Position numbers and translations under genes: made by a program. A stretch of DNA of 64,000 nucleotides from Actinopolyspora erythraea. Lineage in GTDB: Bacteria; Actinomycetota; Actinomycetes; Mycobacteriales; Pseudonocardiaceae. The notes beneath the pieces are model-generated. The model searched no databases and had not been told where the DNA came from. It worked only from the letters and a program-made list of their open reading frames with translations. Below are positions 55,262-64,000 of the stretch, piece by piece (position 1 is the stretch's first letter; each line of letters starts with the position of its first letter). The stretch spans positions 1,550,001-1,614,000 of the forward strand of contig NZ_CP022752.1 of assembly GCF_002263515.1 (NCBI RefSeq), in the 5' to 3' direction.

Positions 55262-56377
55262 ATGACCTCGAAGTCCCTACCCCTCGTCTTCGACGCCCCC
55301 AAGCGGGGGATGCCTCCCCGGCATCTCGCCGACCTTTCCGGGGAGCAGCGTCGTACCGCCGTTTCCGAGCTGGGTGAGAAGCCGTTCCGGGCGCGCCAAC
55401 TCGCGCAGCACTACTTCGGCAGGCTCACGGCCGACGTCTCGGCGATGAGCGATGTTCCCACCGCGAGCAGGCAGCTGCTGGCGCAGGAGCTGCTGCCCAC
55501 GCTGCTCACCGCGGTGCACAACCTCGACACCGACGAAGGGGCGACCCGCAAGACCCTCTGGCGCGCGCACGACGGGACCACGCTGGAAAGCGTCCTGATG
55601 CGTTATCCCGACCGCGCCACCGTCTGCGTCTCCAGCCAGGCGGGCTGTGGCATGGCCTGCCCGTTCTGCGCCACTGGTCAGGGGGGTCTGCAGCGCAACC
55701 TCTCCACGGCCGAGATCGTCGACCAGGTCCGGCAGGCCGCCGCCATGCTGCGTGACGGGGAGTTGCCCGGTGGGGAGGGCAGGCTCTCCAACGTCGTTTT
55801 CATGGGGATGGGTGAGCCGCTGGCGAACTACCGACGGGTCATCGACGCGGTGCACCGCATCTGTGATCCCGCTCCGGACGGGCTCGGGCTCTCACAGCGC
55901 TCGGTGACCGTCTCCACGGTGGGGCTAGCCCCCGCGATCCGGCGAATGACGGAGGAAGGGCTCCAGGTCACGCTCGCCGTCTCGTTGCACACCCCCGACG
56001 ACGAGTTGCGGGACACGCTGGTCCCGGTCAACAACCGTTGGAAGGTGGCGGAGGTGCTGGAGGCCGCACGCGGCTACGCCGAGCACACCGGTAGGCGCGT
56101 GTCGGTGGAGTACGCGCTGATCCGGGACATGAACGACCAGCCCTGGCGTGCCGACCTGCTCGGAAAGCTGCTGCACAAGCACCTGGGGAGGTTCGCCCAC
56201 GTCAACGTCATCCCGCTGAACCCCACACCGGGGAGCAAGTGGGACGCCAGCCCGAAACCGGTGGAACGCGAGTTCGTGCGGCGCGTGCGGGACTCCGGGG
56301 TCTCCTGCACGGTGCGCGACACCCGTGGTCAGGAGATCGCGGCGGCCTGCGGCCAGTTGGCCGCGGAGAACTCCTGA
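55262..56377 (+). CDS. rlmN: Dual-specificity 23S rRNA/tRNA adenine C2-methyltransferase RlmN
   Basis: Radical-SAM enzyme forming m2A2503 in 23S rRNA and m2A37 in tRNA. The 371-aa protein has the CxxxCxxC cluster motif in [29 protein letters not shown], and the resolving Cys region [15 protein letters not shown] 55262 lies 9 nt after GATACT, so the leader may be only a few bases. A 17-bp hairpin begins 6 bp after the stop. Confidence 0.95.
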   Translation: MTSKSLPLVFDAPKRGMPPRHLADLSGEQRRTAVSELGEKPFRARQLAQHYFGRLTADVSAMSDVPTASRQLLAQELLPTLLTAVHNLDTDEGATRKTLWRAHDGTTLESVLMRYPDRATVCVSSQAGCGMACPFCATGQGGLQRNLSTAEIVDQVRQAAAMLRDGELPGGEGRLSNVVFMGMGEPLANYRRVIDAVHRICDPAPDGLGLSQRSVTVSTVGLAPAIRRMTEEGLQVTLAVSLHTPDDELRDTLVPVNNRWKVAEVLEAARGYAEHTGRRVSVEYALIRDMNDQPWRADLLGKLLHKHLGRFAHVNVIPLNPTPGSKWDASPKPVEREFVRRVRDSGVSCTVRDTRGQEIAAACGQLAAENS

Positions 56378-56383
56378 GCGTTC

Positions 56384-56437
56384 GTGGCCGGAACCCGGGC
56401 AGAACTCGCTGACCCGGTTGGCCCGGGTTCCGGCCAC
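56384..56437 (+). terminator. 17-bp hairpin terminator after rlmN
   Basis: GTGGCCGGAACCCGGGC pairs perfectly with GCCCGGGTTCCGGCCAC around a 20-nt loop, beginning 6 bp after the rlmN stop. There is no T tract. Confidence 0.65.
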
Positions 56438-56458
56438 CGTCCGTAAGATCGGTCGTTG

Positions 56459-56719
56459 GTGAACAGCGAACCGAGCTCCGGCACGGCCCCGCCCGGCGAT
56501 GCGTCCACCCCGTGCCCCGGGGTGCTCGGCCCTCGCGGATCCGATCCCCGCGAGCACGCGCCGTGGGGGTTCGGCCGGACCACACGCGGTGGCCCCGGCT
56601 CGCCTACCCGGAACGGCTCGCCTACCCGGAACGACATGGCCGGGGCGGGAACCGCTCCGGCGGCGAGGGAGCGACGTCGCGCGGTCCGCCCACGCGACGT
56701 CCGTGAGCTCCTCGCGTGA
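56459..56719 (+). CDS. Candidate small gene, Pro/Gly/Arg-rich, unknown function
   Basis: An 86-aa frame with about 83 % G/C at third codon positions, similar to coding DNA here. It is bounded by the rlmN hairpin upstream and a second hairpin 5 bp after its stop. TAAGAT (56444-56449) lies 9 nt before GTG 56459, which fits a leaderless mRNA. The protein is Pro/Gly/Arg-rich, has one GSPTRN duplication from an 18-bp tandem repeat, and ends VRPRDVRELLA. No family is recognised; it may be spurious. Confidence 0.35.
   Translation: MNSEPSSGTAPPGDASTPCPGVLGPRGSDPREHAPWGFGRTTRGGPGSPTRNGSPTRNDMAGAGTAPAARERRRAVRPRDVRELLA
56597..56632. repeat. Perfect 18-bp tandem duplication
   Basis: GGCTCGCCTACCCGGAAC occurs twice head to tail (56597-56614, 56615-56632). 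Its length keeps the surrounding small frame open (six codons). Confidence 0.9.
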
Positions 56720-56723
56720 GCCG

Positions 56724-56744
56724 CGGCGGTGGAATCCACCGCCG
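56724..56744. terminator. Bidirectional hairpin between the small frame and the DUF2631 gene
   Basis: A 9-bp stem built on GGCGGTGG/CCACCGCC with a 3-nt loop AAT. It lies between the small-frame stop (56719) and the DUF2631 stop (56755). Confidence 0.55.
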
Positions 56745-56754
56745 GAGGAGCACG

Positions 56755-57054
56755 TCAGCGCCGCCAGGAGACGCGGCGCCTGCGCAGGTCGTAGATCAGC
56801 CCGGCCGCCATCCCGAGCGCTATCGCGATCAGCCAGATGTCCGCGCTGATGAAGCCGTCACCACCACTGAGAATGCCCTGGTGGTTGCCGATCAGCATCA
56901 TCACCATCGCGAAGGTGCAGAACCAGCCCGCGATCTGGATGCCCTTCGGGAACGAGCCGTGCCAGCCCCACTCCACCGAGGGCTCTTCGGCCGGATCGAC
57001 CGCCTGGGTCGGTGTCCGTTCGTTCTGGGTCTGCTCCAGCTCCGTGCTTGCCAC
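56755..57054 (-). CDS. DUF2631 family small membrane protein
   Basis: The 99-aa protein has a polar N-terminus (STELEQTQNERTP) and the family core EPSVEWGWHGSFPKGIQI. Two TM helices follow (AGWFCTFAMVMMLIGN and IWLIAIALGMAAGLIYDL), then an Arg-rich end. AGGAGGAG lies directly upstream of GTG 57054; the longer upstream frame is not needed. Homologues lie near dxr-rip1 in mycobacteria (Rv2876). Function is unknown. Confidence 0.88.
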   Translation of the reverse strand: MASTELEQTQNERTPTQAVDPAEEPSVEWGWHGSFPKGIQIAGWFCTFAMVMMLIGNHQGILSGGDGFISADIWLIAIALGMAAGLIYDLRRRRVSWRR

Positions 57055-57320
57055 GTTCTCCTCCTGTAACCCGTCGCGGCTGCCGACCTCGGAACCGCGA
57101 CGCCGAATCGTCGGCATCGGGCGGTACGGCTTCGTCGCGGGCCGAACGCCACACGGCACGAGAACCGCCGATGCCGACCATCTTCGCACACCGCCGGGTG
57201 ACCGACGCCGGAGTGCTGTAGGCAGTGCGCCCGGTCACTCCGGGCGGGCGGGGTGGGGGCGGTTCCGCCCAACGCGACCGCGATGACACGCGAGGTCACC
57301 GATGGGCGACAATGAGCCCG

Positions 57321-58574
57321 ATGGTCTCCGCACAACCGGACACGCCCGCTCGCGACGACGGTCGCGACACGGTGCAAACTCTCACTCTGCTGGGCTCCAC
57401 CGGATCCATCGGCACGCAGGCCCTGGAAGTCGTCCGGCGGGCTCCGGAACGGTTCCGGGTGGTCGGTCTCGCCGCGGGCGGGAACGATCCCGCGACGCTG
57501 GCCGCGCAGGCCATCGAGTTCGGGGCGGAGGTCGTGGCCGTCGCCAGGGCCACGGCCGTCGAGGACGTGCAGCTGGCGCTGTACGCGGAGGCGCAGCGGC
57601 TCGGCTACTCCGCCGGGCACTTCCGGCTGCCGCGCCTGCTGGCCGGGCCGGACGCCGCCACGGACATGGTGGACGAGACCGAGGCCGACGTGGTCCTCAA
57701 CGGCATGGACGGTTCGCGGGGGCTGCGGCCGACCCTGGCGGCGCTGCGCGCCGGATCGCGGCTGGCGCTGGCGAACAAGGAGTCGCTGATCGCGGGGGGC
57801 CCACTGGTCACGCGTGCCGCCTCCCCGGGGCAGATCACGCCGGTGGACTCCGAGCACTCCGCGCTGGCGCAGTGCCTGTGGGCCGGTCGCACCGAGGAGG
57901 TGGAGCGACTCGTGCTCACCGCTTCCGGGGGACCGTTCCGGGGTTACGATCGCGCGGCGTTGCACGAGGTGACCGTCGAGCAGGCCCTGGCGCATCCCAC
58001 CTGGTCCATGGGGCCGGTCGTGACCATCAACTCGGCGACCATGGTGAACAAGAGTCTGGAACTTATCGAGGCCCACCTGCTGTTCGGGGTGGATTACGAG
58101 CGCATCGACGTGGTCGTGCACCCGCAATCGATCGTGCACTCGATGGTCACCTACGTCGACGGCGCCACCATCGCGCAGGCCAGCACGCCCGACATGCGGC
58201 TGCCGATCGCGCTCGGCCTGGGCTGGCCCGACCGGATAGGCGGAGTCACCCCACGGCTGACGTTCGAACAGGCGGCCTCGTGGACCTTCGAACCGCTCGA
58301 CGACACGGCCTTCCCCGCCGTGCGGCTGGCGCGTGAGGCGGGGAGCCGGGGCGGGTGCCTGCCCGCGGTCTACAACGCCGCGAACGAGGAGGCGGTGGCC
58401 GCGTTCGTCGCCGGTAACAGTCGTTTCACCAGCATCGTGCACACTGTGGAGGAGGTACTGGCAGGGGCCGACGCCTGGTGCGCCGAGCCGGCCAGCGTGG
58501 ACGAGGTGTTCGAAGCCGAGGAGTGGGCCCGCCGCAGAGCCCGCGAACTCGCCGGTATGGAAAGAGCGCATTGA
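57321..58574 (+). CDS. dxr: 1-deoxy-D-xylulose-5-phosphate reductoisomerase
   Basis: Second enzyme of the MEP isoprenoid pathway. The 417-aa protein has the NADPH site [26 protein letters not shown], the metal site [21 protein letters not shown], the loop HPTWSMG and [23 protein letters not shown] (57308-57313) lies 7 nt before ATG 57321, favouring this start in a leaderless mRNA; ATG 57312 is also possible. The stop overlaps the rip1 start by 1 bp (TGATG). Confidence 0.95.
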   Translation: MVSAQPDTPARDDGRDTVQTLTLLGSTGSIGTQALEVVRRAPERFRVVGLAAGGNDPATLAAQAIEFGAEVVAVARATAVEDVQLALYAEAQRLGYSAGHFRLPRLLAGPDAATDMVDETEADVVLNGMDGSRGLRPTLAALRAGSRLALANKESLIAGGPLVTRAASPGQITPVDSEHSALAQCLWAGRTEEVERLVLTASGGPFRGYDRAALHEVTVEQALAHPTWSMGPVVTINSATMVNKSLELIEAHLLFGVDYERIDVVVHPQSIVHSMVTYVDGATIAQASTPDMRLPIALGLGWPDRIGGVTPRLTFEQAASWTFEPLDDTAFPAVRLAREAGSRGGCLPAVYNAANEEAVAAFVAGNSRFTSIVHTVEEVLAGADAWCAEPASVDEVFEAEEWARRRARELAGMERAH

Positions 58575-59854
58575 TGCTTGTCGTGCTGGGCATCCTGATT
58601 TTCTTCCTCGGGCTGCTGTTCTCGATCGCTTGGCACGAGTTGGGCCACCTCGCGACGGCGAAGATGTTCGGCGTCAAGGTGACCCAGTACATGGTCGGGT
58701 TCGGCCGCACGCTGTTCTCCAGGCAGGGCAGGGAGACGGAGTACGGCGTCAAGGCCGTCCCGTTCGGCGGCTTCATCCGGATGATCGGCATGTTCCCGCC
58801 GAAGCGGGACGAGGAGTACGGGCGCACCGCCTCCTCTGCACCGTGGCGGGCCATGGTCGAGGACGCCAGGCAGGCCGTGGCCGAGGAAGTGCGTCCCGAG
58901 GATTCCCACCGGCAGTTCTACCAGCGCAAACCCTGGAAGCGGATCATCGTGATGGCCGCGGGCCCGTTCATGAACCTGATCCTGGCCATCGGCATCTTCA
59001 CCTCGGTGCTGATGGGCTACGGGATCGCGGAGCCCACCACCACGATTCACTCGGTCAGCGAGTGCGTGGTGCCCGAAGATCAGAACACGGAGGAGTGCCC
59101 TCCTGACGCGCCGAAGTCACCCGCGGCGACGGCGGGTTTCCGGGCCGGTGACGAGATCCTGCGGTTCAACGGCCAGCCGGTCGAGTCGTGGTCGGAGCTG
59201 CGCGGCTCGATCCGCGAGTCGTCCGGCACGGTGAGCGTGCTCGTCGAGCGGGACGGCCGCACGCTGACACTGCGTCCGGAGCTCATGCGCAACACCCAGC
59301 CGAAGCTGGGCGACGCGGAGGGTTACGTCGAGGTCGGTTTCCTCGGGGTGGTCCCCACCGATCACCTGGTGCGGCAGAACTTCGGTCAGGTCGTCACCCG
59401 GATCGGCACCATGATCGGCGCGACCGCGCAGAAGGTCGTGGAGCTGCCCAGCAAGGTGCCTGATCTGGTGGCCGCCATCGGCGGGCAGGAGCGAGCGGAA
59501 GACTCCCCGGTGGGGGTGGTCGGCGCGAGTCGGTTGGGCGGTGAGGTGCTCTCCTACGACGAGCTCTCGGTCAGTGCCCGGCTGATCATGATGGTGCAGC
59601 TGTTGGCGGGCGTGAACCTCTCGCTGTTCCTGATCAACATGCTGCCGCTGCTGCCGCTGGACGGCGGGCACATCGCGGGCGCGTGCTGGGAGGCGCTGCG
59701 GCGCAACTTCGCGAAGCTGACCCGCAGGCCCGACCCCGGCCCGTTCGACACGGCCAAGCTGATGCCGCTGGCCTACGGGATCAGCATCGTGTTCATCGCG
59801 TACTCGCTGCTGGTGTTGGTCGCGGACGTGGTCAACCCGGTCACGTTCACTTGA
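58574..59854 (+). CDS. rip1: Site-2 protease Rip1/RseP (M50 family)
   Basis: Intramembrane zinc metalloprotease that cleaves anti-sigma factors. The 426-aa protein has HExxH as H21-E22-H25 (WHELGHL) in TM1 and a PDZ domain near residues 170-250 (AGFRAGDEILRFNGQPV). The second active-site motif is NMLPLLPLDGGHI in the C-terminal TMs. It lies between dxr and ispG, as in M. tuberculosis (Rv2869c), and is translationally coupled to dxr. Confidence 0.93.
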   Translation: MLVVLGILIFFLGLLFSIAWHELGHLATAKMFGVKVTQYMVGFGRTLFSRQGRETEYGVKAVPFGGFIRMIGMFPPKRDEEYGRTASSAPWRAMVEDARQAVAEEVRPEDSHRQFYQRKPWKRIIVMAAGPFMNLILAIGIFTSVLMGYGIAEPTTTIHSVSECVVPEDQNTEECPPDAPKSPAATAGFRAGDEILRFNGQPVESWSELRGSIRESSGTVSVLVERDGRTLTLRPELMRNTQPKLGDAEGYVEVGFLGVVPTDHLVRQNFGQVVTRIGTMIGATAQKVVELPSKVPDLVAAIGGQERAEDSPVGVVGASRLGGEVLSYDELSVSARLIMMVQLLAGVNLSLFLINMLPLLPLDGGHIAGACWEALRRNFAKLTRRPDPGPFDTAKLMPLAYGISIVFIAYSLLVLVADVVNPVTFT

Positions 59855-59911
59855 TCCCCCGGTAACAGCGTTCCGAAAGGTCCCGCGGTATCACGCACCG
59901 TGTTATTAAAC

Positions 59912-59954
59912 TCACTCGAAAGGCCTGCTAAGAAGGCGGGCATCACTCGAAAGG
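59912..59954. repeat. 12-bp direct repeat upstream of ispG
   Basis: TCACTCGAAAGG occurs at 59912-59923 and 59943-59954, a 31-bp period (about three helical turns), next to AT-rich TGTTATTAAA. It could be a regulator-binding pair in the 245-bp rip1-ispG gap. Confidence 0.5.
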
Positions 59955-60099
59955 TGACTTCCCGTTCGAGTCGTGGTGCGTGCCGGTATCGTGGGTGGCG
60001 GTCCGGTGCCTCTCACCCGCCGGGCCCCGTCACCCCGAGGTTCCCGTCATATCGCGGGACCGACAATTCGATCCGCATTGCGAAGGTGGAGAAGACGCG

Positions 60100-61248
60100 A
60101 TGACCGTCGATCTGGGTATGCCCGCCAATCCCGAACCGGTACTCGCGGAACGGCGTAAGACCCGGCAGTTACAGGTCGGGCCGGTCGGTGTCGGCAGTGA
60201 CCACCCGATCTCGGTGCAGACGATGACCACCACGAACACCACCGACATCAACGGAACGCTGCAGCAGATCGCCGAGCTCACCGCTTCGGGCTGTGACATC
60301 GTGCGCGTCGCGTGCCCGAGTGCCGACGACGCCGAGGCGTTGCCGATCATCGCGCAGAAGTCCCAGATCCCGGTCATCGCCGACATCCACTTCCAGCCCA
60401 AGTACGTCTTCGCCGCGATCAGGGCGGGGTGCGCGGGTGTGCGGGTCAATCCCGGCAACATCCGCAAGTTCGACGATCAGGTCAAGGAGATCTCCAAGGC
60501 CGCGAAGGACACCGGTACGCCGATCCGGATCGGGGTCAACGCGGGCTCGCTCGACCCGCGCATGATGGAGAAGTACGGCAAGGCCGTGCCGGAGGCGCTG
60601 GCCGAGTCGGCGCTCTGGGAGGCCGGCCTGTTCGCCGAGCACGACTTCCACGACGTGAAGATCTCGGTCAAGCACAACGACCCGGTCGTGATGGTGCGTG
60701 CCTACGAGATCCTAGCCGAGCGTTGTGAGTACCCGCTGCACCTGGGCGTCACCGAGGCCGGCCCCGCTTTCCAGGGGACCGTCAAGTCGGCCGTGGCCTT
60801 CGGCGCGCTGCTGCGGCAGGGCATCGGGGACACGATCCGCGTCTCGTTGTCCGCACCGCCGGTGGAGGAGATCAAGGTCGGTACGCAGATCCTGCAGTCG
60901 CTGAACCTGCGGCCTCGCAAGCTGGAGATCGTCTCCTGTCCGTCCTGCGGTCGTGCGCAGGTGGACGTCTACAAGCTCGCCGACGAGGTCACGGCCGGTC
61001 TGGAGGGCATGGAGGTTCCGCTGCGCGTGGCCGTCATGGGGTGCGTGGTCAACGGTCCGGGTGAGGCCAGGGAGGCCGATCTGGGCGTGGCCTCGGGCAA
61101 CGGCAAGGGACAGATCTTCGTCAAGGGTGAGGTCATCAAGACCGTCCCGGAGAGCCAGATCGTGGAGACGCTCATCGAGGAGGCGGGACGCCTGGCGGAG
61201 GGCATGGAGCAGGACTCCGGCGACTCGCCCACCGTCACCGTCAGCTGA
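60100..61248 (+). CDS. ispG: (E)-4-hydroxy-3-methylbut-2-enyl-diphosphate synthase
   Basis: [4Fe-4S] enzyme of the MEP pathway converting MEcPP to HMBPP. The 382-aa protein has the TIM-barrel start [15 protein letters not shown] and [13 protein letters not shown]. Cluster cysteines occur in SCPSCGR and [10 protein letters not shown] with the conserved Glu. GGAGAAG lies 5-8 nt before ATG 60100. It shares the pathway with dxr, 1.3 kb upstream. Confidence 0.97.
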   Translation: MTVDLGMPANPEPVLAERRKTRQLQVGPVGVGSDHPISVQTMTTTNTTDINGTLQQIAELTASGCDIVRVACPSADDAEALPIIAQKSQIPVIADIHFQPKYVFAAIRAGCAGVRVNPGNIRKFDDQVKEISKAAKDTGTPIRIGVNAGSLDPRMMEKYGKAVPEALAESALWEAGLFAEHDFHDVKISVKHNDPVVMVRAYEILAERCEYPLHLGVTEAGPAFQGTVKSAVAFGALLRQGIGDTIRVSLSAPPVEEIKVGTQILQSLNLRPRKLEIVSCPSCGRAQVDVYKLADEVTAGLEGMEVPLRVAVMGCVVNGPGEAREADLGVASGNGKGQIFVKGEVIKTVPESQIVETLIEEAGRLAEGMEQDSGDSPTVTVS

Positions 61249-61432
61249 GCCGGGGAGTGAGGCCGGGAACGATTCGGCCACGGGACGGTGGTCGAGTCGT
61301 TTCACCGGGTCGTGTAGCCCGGTTCCGCTGTCCGGGTGGCCCGAAGAGGTCCTTCGAACGGGTGATCTCGGTGCGGAATTGCTCACTTCCCGAATGTCTC
61401 GTGCGGCGTTTTCCCCTCGAGTTCTGGCACTC

Positions 61433-61447
61433 TTGAGCAGTGCTCAA
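61433..61447. promoter_or_regulatory. 15-bp palindrome spanning the start codon of the GNAT gene
   Basis: TTGAGCA-G-TGCTCAA is a perfect inverted repeat centred on the GTG start (61440). CACTCT lies just upstream as a possible -10. It could be an operator that blocks transcription start or a hairpin that hides the start codon. Confidence 0.45.
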
Positions 61448-62276
61448 GCTCGCGGGTGCTCGGTTGTTGCAGGGACGGGACGTGGCCTGCGTCCGTTCCC
61501 TGCTGGAGTCGGATCCCGTGTCGGCCTGCATGGTGCTGTCCCGCATCGAGGCCGCCCAGGTCAACCCGCTGTACCTGAGCGGGGAGCTGTGGGGCTACGG
61601 CAGCGGCCCGGAGGGGGTGTGCTACTCGGGGGCCAATCTCATCCCGCTGCGCGGTGGCAGGGACGCGATGCGCGCGTTCGCGGAGCGGGCCGCCCGGCGG
61701 CGCCGGGTGTGTTCCTCGCTCGTCGGCCCGGCCGAGCAGGTCATGGCGCTGTGGACGGAGTTGTCCCCGCACTGGGGCCCCGCGAGGGAGATACGCCCCG
61801 AGCAGCCCCTGCTGGTGATGTCCGAACCGCCGACCGGGTGGGTCGATCCCGAGGTGCGTCAGGTCCGCTCCGAGGAGCTGGACAGCTACCTGCCCGCCGC
61901 CGTCGCCATGTTCGTCGAGGAAGTCGGGGTGGACCCCCGCAGGAACGGCGGAGCGGTGGGCTACCGCGCACGCATAGCCGACCTGATAGCCAGCGGCCGT
62001 ACGTTCGCCAGGTTCGAGGACGGTCAGGTGGTCTTCAAGGCCGAGATCGGAGCGGTCTCCAGCACCGTCGGGCAGATCCAGGGAGTCTGGGTGCGTCCTG
62101 ACCGGCGTGGTAGCGGGCTGGGCGCGGCCGGTACCGCCGCCGTCGCCGACCACCTGGTTCGCTTGATGCGGCGAAGGGCCAGCCTCTACGTCAACGATTT
62201 CAACGTCGCCGCCAGGGCCGCCTACCGCAAGATCGGTTTCCGGCGGGCCGGTACCTTCGGCACCGTGCTGTTGTGA
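61440..62276 (+). CDS. GNAT-family acetyltransferase with N-terminal DUF4081 domain
   Basis: The 278-aa protein has an N-terminal DUF4081-like domain (residues 1-130, GELWGYGSG, ANLIPLRGG, SSLVGPAEQV) and a C-terminal GNAT fold. The acetyl-CoA loop is VWVRPDRRGSGLGAAG, followed by SLYVNDFNVAARAAYRKIGF. This two-domain form follows ispG in mycobacteria (Rv2867c). The substrate is unknown. Confidence 0.9.
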   Translation: MLKLAGARLLQGRDVACVRSLLESDPVSACMVLSRIEAAQVNPLYLSGELWGYGSGPEGVCYSGANLIPLRGGRDAMRAFAERAARRRRVCSSLVGPAEQVMALWTELSPHWGPAREIRPEQPLLVMSEPPTGWVDPEVRQVRSEELDSYLPAAVAMFVEEVGVDPRRNGGAVGYRARIADLIASGRTFARFEDGQVVFKAEIGAVSSTVGQIQGVWVRPDRRGSGLGAAGTAAVADHLVRLMRRRASLYVNDFNVAARAAYRKIGFRRAGTFGTVLL

Positions 62277-62483
62277 AGCGGGGCGCCACGCCGGCGGGGT
62301 CCGAGAAGCCGGTCCCGCGTCCCGGGAGGTGATCGCCGGCGACCGCTTCAGGTGTGAGTCGGAACACTCCGTGTTCGTGGTCATGCGACCGGGTGAGATC
62401 TTACTTCCTGCTCAACAGGGTCCCCGAGTCCTCGGTGCGTTGTGCGCGATGCGTTGTTCGAGACACCCGGTCGGTTTCTTCGG

Positions 62484-62489
62484 CATACT
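62484..62489 (+). promoter_or_regulatory. -10 element of the penicillin-binding lipoprotein gene
   Basis: CATACT ends 7 nt before GTG 62497 with no SD in between: another leaderless arrangement. Confidence 0.4.
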
Positions 62490-62496
62490 GCGGCGT

Positions 62497-64000
62497 GTGC
62501 GTACAGCTCGTGCTCTCAGCTTACTGACGGGACTGCTCGTCACCGTGCCGTTGGCCTCCTGTGGCGTTCTCGACACCGGCCCGTCCGCGAAGGACGCGGC
62601 GAAGGCCTATCTGGACGCCTTCGCGGCGGGCGACAACGCCGCGGCCGCCCGGCGCACCGATGACCCGGAAGCCGCTCGCGGCTTCCTGTCCGAGACGAGG
62701 CGGAACCTCTCCCCGGACAACGTCCGGACCTCCGTCACCGAGGTGGAGTCCGGCGGCGGTGACGAGCCCGCCACCGCGGAGTTCCGCGCCTCGTGGAACT
62801 TCGGCTCCGAGCGGGTGTGGGAATACCGGGGAAGCTTCGAGCTGCGCGAGCGCGAGGGGGAGTGGAAGGTCCACTGGCAACCCTCCGTGGTGCACCCCGA
62901 ACTCGGTTCGGAGCAGAGCCTGCACTACCGGTCGGATCCGGCCACCCCCGCTCCCGTCCTCGGCCGTGACGGGACCCGTTTGATGGGTCCGCAGCGGTTG
63001 GTCCGGGTCACGGTGGTGCCGAAGGAGGCGAAGAACCTCTCCGAGGTCGCCGGTTCGTTGGCACGGGGACTGCGGCCCGTCGCCCCCACGGTCACCGCCG
63101 GGGGGATAGTCGAGGGGGCCGAGAAGGTCCCCGACAACCAGGCCTACACGGTCGTCACCCTGCGCTGGTCCGACTACCAGCGGGTCAAGTCGGCGATATA
63201 CGAGCTACCCGGTGTCCGGTTCCCGGACGAGACCGCCCTGGTGGCTTCGGAACGAGACTACGCATCGCAGGTGCTGCCCGCCATCTCCAAGAGCCGGAAG
63301 GATCGGCTGAACGGTCGGGCGGGCTGGAGCGTCTTCACGGCCAACGCCTCGGGAGCGAAGCTGGAAACGCTGCACGAGGTCGAGCCCGAGCCGACCGAGG
63401 CGCTCAGGACCACTCTCAGCGACGAGGTCCAGCGCGCGGCCGAGTCCGCGGTGGACCCGATCGACAAGCCCGCCATGATCGTGGCGATGCGGCCCTCCAC
63501 CGGCGGTGTGCTGGCCGTGGCCCAGAACGAGGCCGCCGACGGGAAGGGCGCGTTGGCGCTGACGGGGCAGTACCCGCCCGGCTCGACCTTCAAGATGGCC
63601 ACCGGCCTCGCGGCCCTGGAAGCGGGGAAGGTCGATATCGACACCAGGCTGGGCTGCCCGGCGGAGCGGACCTTCAACGGTAAGACCCTGCCCAACTCGC
63701 ACCACTTCGAGCTGGGGCGGGTGACGCTGCGCAAGGCGTTCGCCGAGTCCTGCAACACCACCTTCGCGAAGCTGGCCACCGAGATGCCCGCCTCGGCGCT
63801 GCCCGACGCGGCCGAGAAGCTGGGGATCGGTGCCGACTTCGCCGTTCCGGGCATAACCACGCTCACCGGCGAAGTGCCCGCCTCCGAAGGGAGGGTGGCG
63901 CGCGCCGTCAACGGCATCGGCCAGGGCGAGGTGCTCGTGAGCCCGTTCGGGATGGCGCTGGCAAGCGCCTCGGTGGCCCACGGTTCCATGCCCACGCCGA
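62497..64000 (+). CDS. Penicillin-binding lipoprotein (class B transpeptidase), 3'-truncated
   Basis: About 501 residues lie in the window and the C-terminus is cut. There is a lipoprotein signal with lipobox LASC (C22), an NTF2-like MecA-N domain (residues 30-130, AKDAAKAYLDAFAAGDN), the PBP dimerisation domain and the transpeptidase. Its nucleophile is S363 in STFK, with SxN at 418 (ESCNTT); the KTG motif lies beyond the edge. It should cross-link peptidoglycan outside the membrane. The position matches Rv2864c of M. tuberculosis. Confidence 0.92.
   Translation, partial: MRTARALSLLTGLLVTVPLASCGVLDTGPSAKDAAKAYLDAFAAGDNAAAARRTDDPEAARGFLSETRRNLSPDNVRTSVTEVESGGGDEPATAEFRASWNFGSERVWEYRGSFELREREGEWKVHWQPSVVHPELGSEQSLHYRSDPATPAPVLGRDGTRLMGPQRLVRVTVVPKEAKNLSEVAGSLARGLRPVAPTVTAGGIVEGAEKVPDNQAYTVVTLRWSDYQRVKSAIYELPGVRFPDETALVASERDYASQVLPAISKSRKDRLNGRAGWSVFTANASGAKLETLHEVEPEPTEALRTTLSDEVQRAAESAVDPIDKPAMIVAMRPSTGGVLAVAQNEAADGKGALALTGQYPPGSTFKMATGLAALEAGKVDIDTRLGCPAERTFNGKTLPNSHHFELGRVTLRKAFAESCNTTFAKLATEMPASALPDAAEKLGIGADFAVPGITTLTGEVPASEGRVARAVNGIGQGEVLVSPFGMALASASVAHGSMPTP

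Noticed and set aside
1..64000. CRISPR arrays, tRNA or rRNA genes, insertion sequences
   Set aside because: No regularly spaced repeats, cloverleaf sequences, rRNA segments, transposase motifs or terminal inverted repeats were seen on either strand.

Overview
The window is 64 kb of GC-rich (about 70 %) chromosome from an actinobacterium. GTG and TTG starts, short intergenic gaps, SepIVA, a WhiG-type sporulation sigma factor and a mycobacterial gene order all point to Actinomycetota. WhiG and the overall protein look suggest a spore-forming, mycelial member of the Pseudonocardiales/Actinopolyspora type; that placement is inference. Almost the whole window is collinear with the Mycobacterium tuberculosis core block that runs from about Rv2974c (DhaL protein, recG) down to Rv2864c (penicillin-binding lipoprotein). 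It is vertically inherited housekeeping DNA with a few accessory insertions. I see no rRNA, tRNA, CRISPR array, insertion sequence, prophage or recognisable defence island.

Layout. 0-9 kb: end of a FakA/YloV-like gene, recG, pyruvate carboxylase, rsmD, coaD. 9-11 kb: a secreted RNase Sa-like guanyl ribonuclease converging on a potassium channel. 11-14.6 kb: sepIVA, DUF177, rpmF, rnc, mutM. 14.6-18.2 kb: an accessory insertion (asparagine synthetase, P-loop kinase, membrane-anchored Ser/Thr/Asp/Glu-rich protein) between mutM and the acyP-smc pair. 22.5-25.3 kb: a minus-strand anmK-Na+/solute symporter operon, probably for anhydro-sugar recycling. 25.4-34 kb: ftsY, amt-glnK (no glnD follows), a 774-bp non-coding gap with a long hairpin, a P-loop ATPase, a DEAD-box helicase, ffh. 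34-42 kb: amidohydrolase, CPBP protease, the rpsP-khpA-rimM-trmD cluster, rplS, lepB, rnhB, DUF2469. 42-47.3 kb: yraN-comM-dprA-xerC-whiG. 47.4-53.7 kb: M23 protein (minus), rpsB, tsf, pyrH, frr, cdsA and a methyltransferase broken by two apparent frameshifts. 53.9-64 kb: small membrane protein, DtxR/MntR regulator, rlmN, a candidate small gene, DUF2631, the MEP-pathway genes dxr and ispG flanking the site-2 protease rip1, a GNAT protein and the start of a penicillin-binding lipoprotein.

How it works together. The genes cover ribosome biogenesis and translation (rpsP, rplS, rpsB, tsf, frr, rimM, trmD, rlmN, rsmD), SRP-dependent export (ftsY, ffh, lepB), chromosome maintenance (recG, smc, mutM, rnhB, xerC, dprA), isoprenoid, phospholipid and nucleotide supply (dxr, ispG, cdsA, pyrH) and nitrogen sensing (amt, glnK). 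The regulatory signals of most interest are a repeated arrangement of a -10-like hexamer 6-7 nt before a start codon (probable leaderless mRNAs), long structured leaders before rpsB and pyrH, and several GC-rich hairpin terminators between convergent genes. No wholly new multi-gene system stands out. The best leads are the pyrH leader/terminator, the RNase with relocated cysteines, the missing glnD with an RNA-like hairpin in its place, and the broken methyltransferase.
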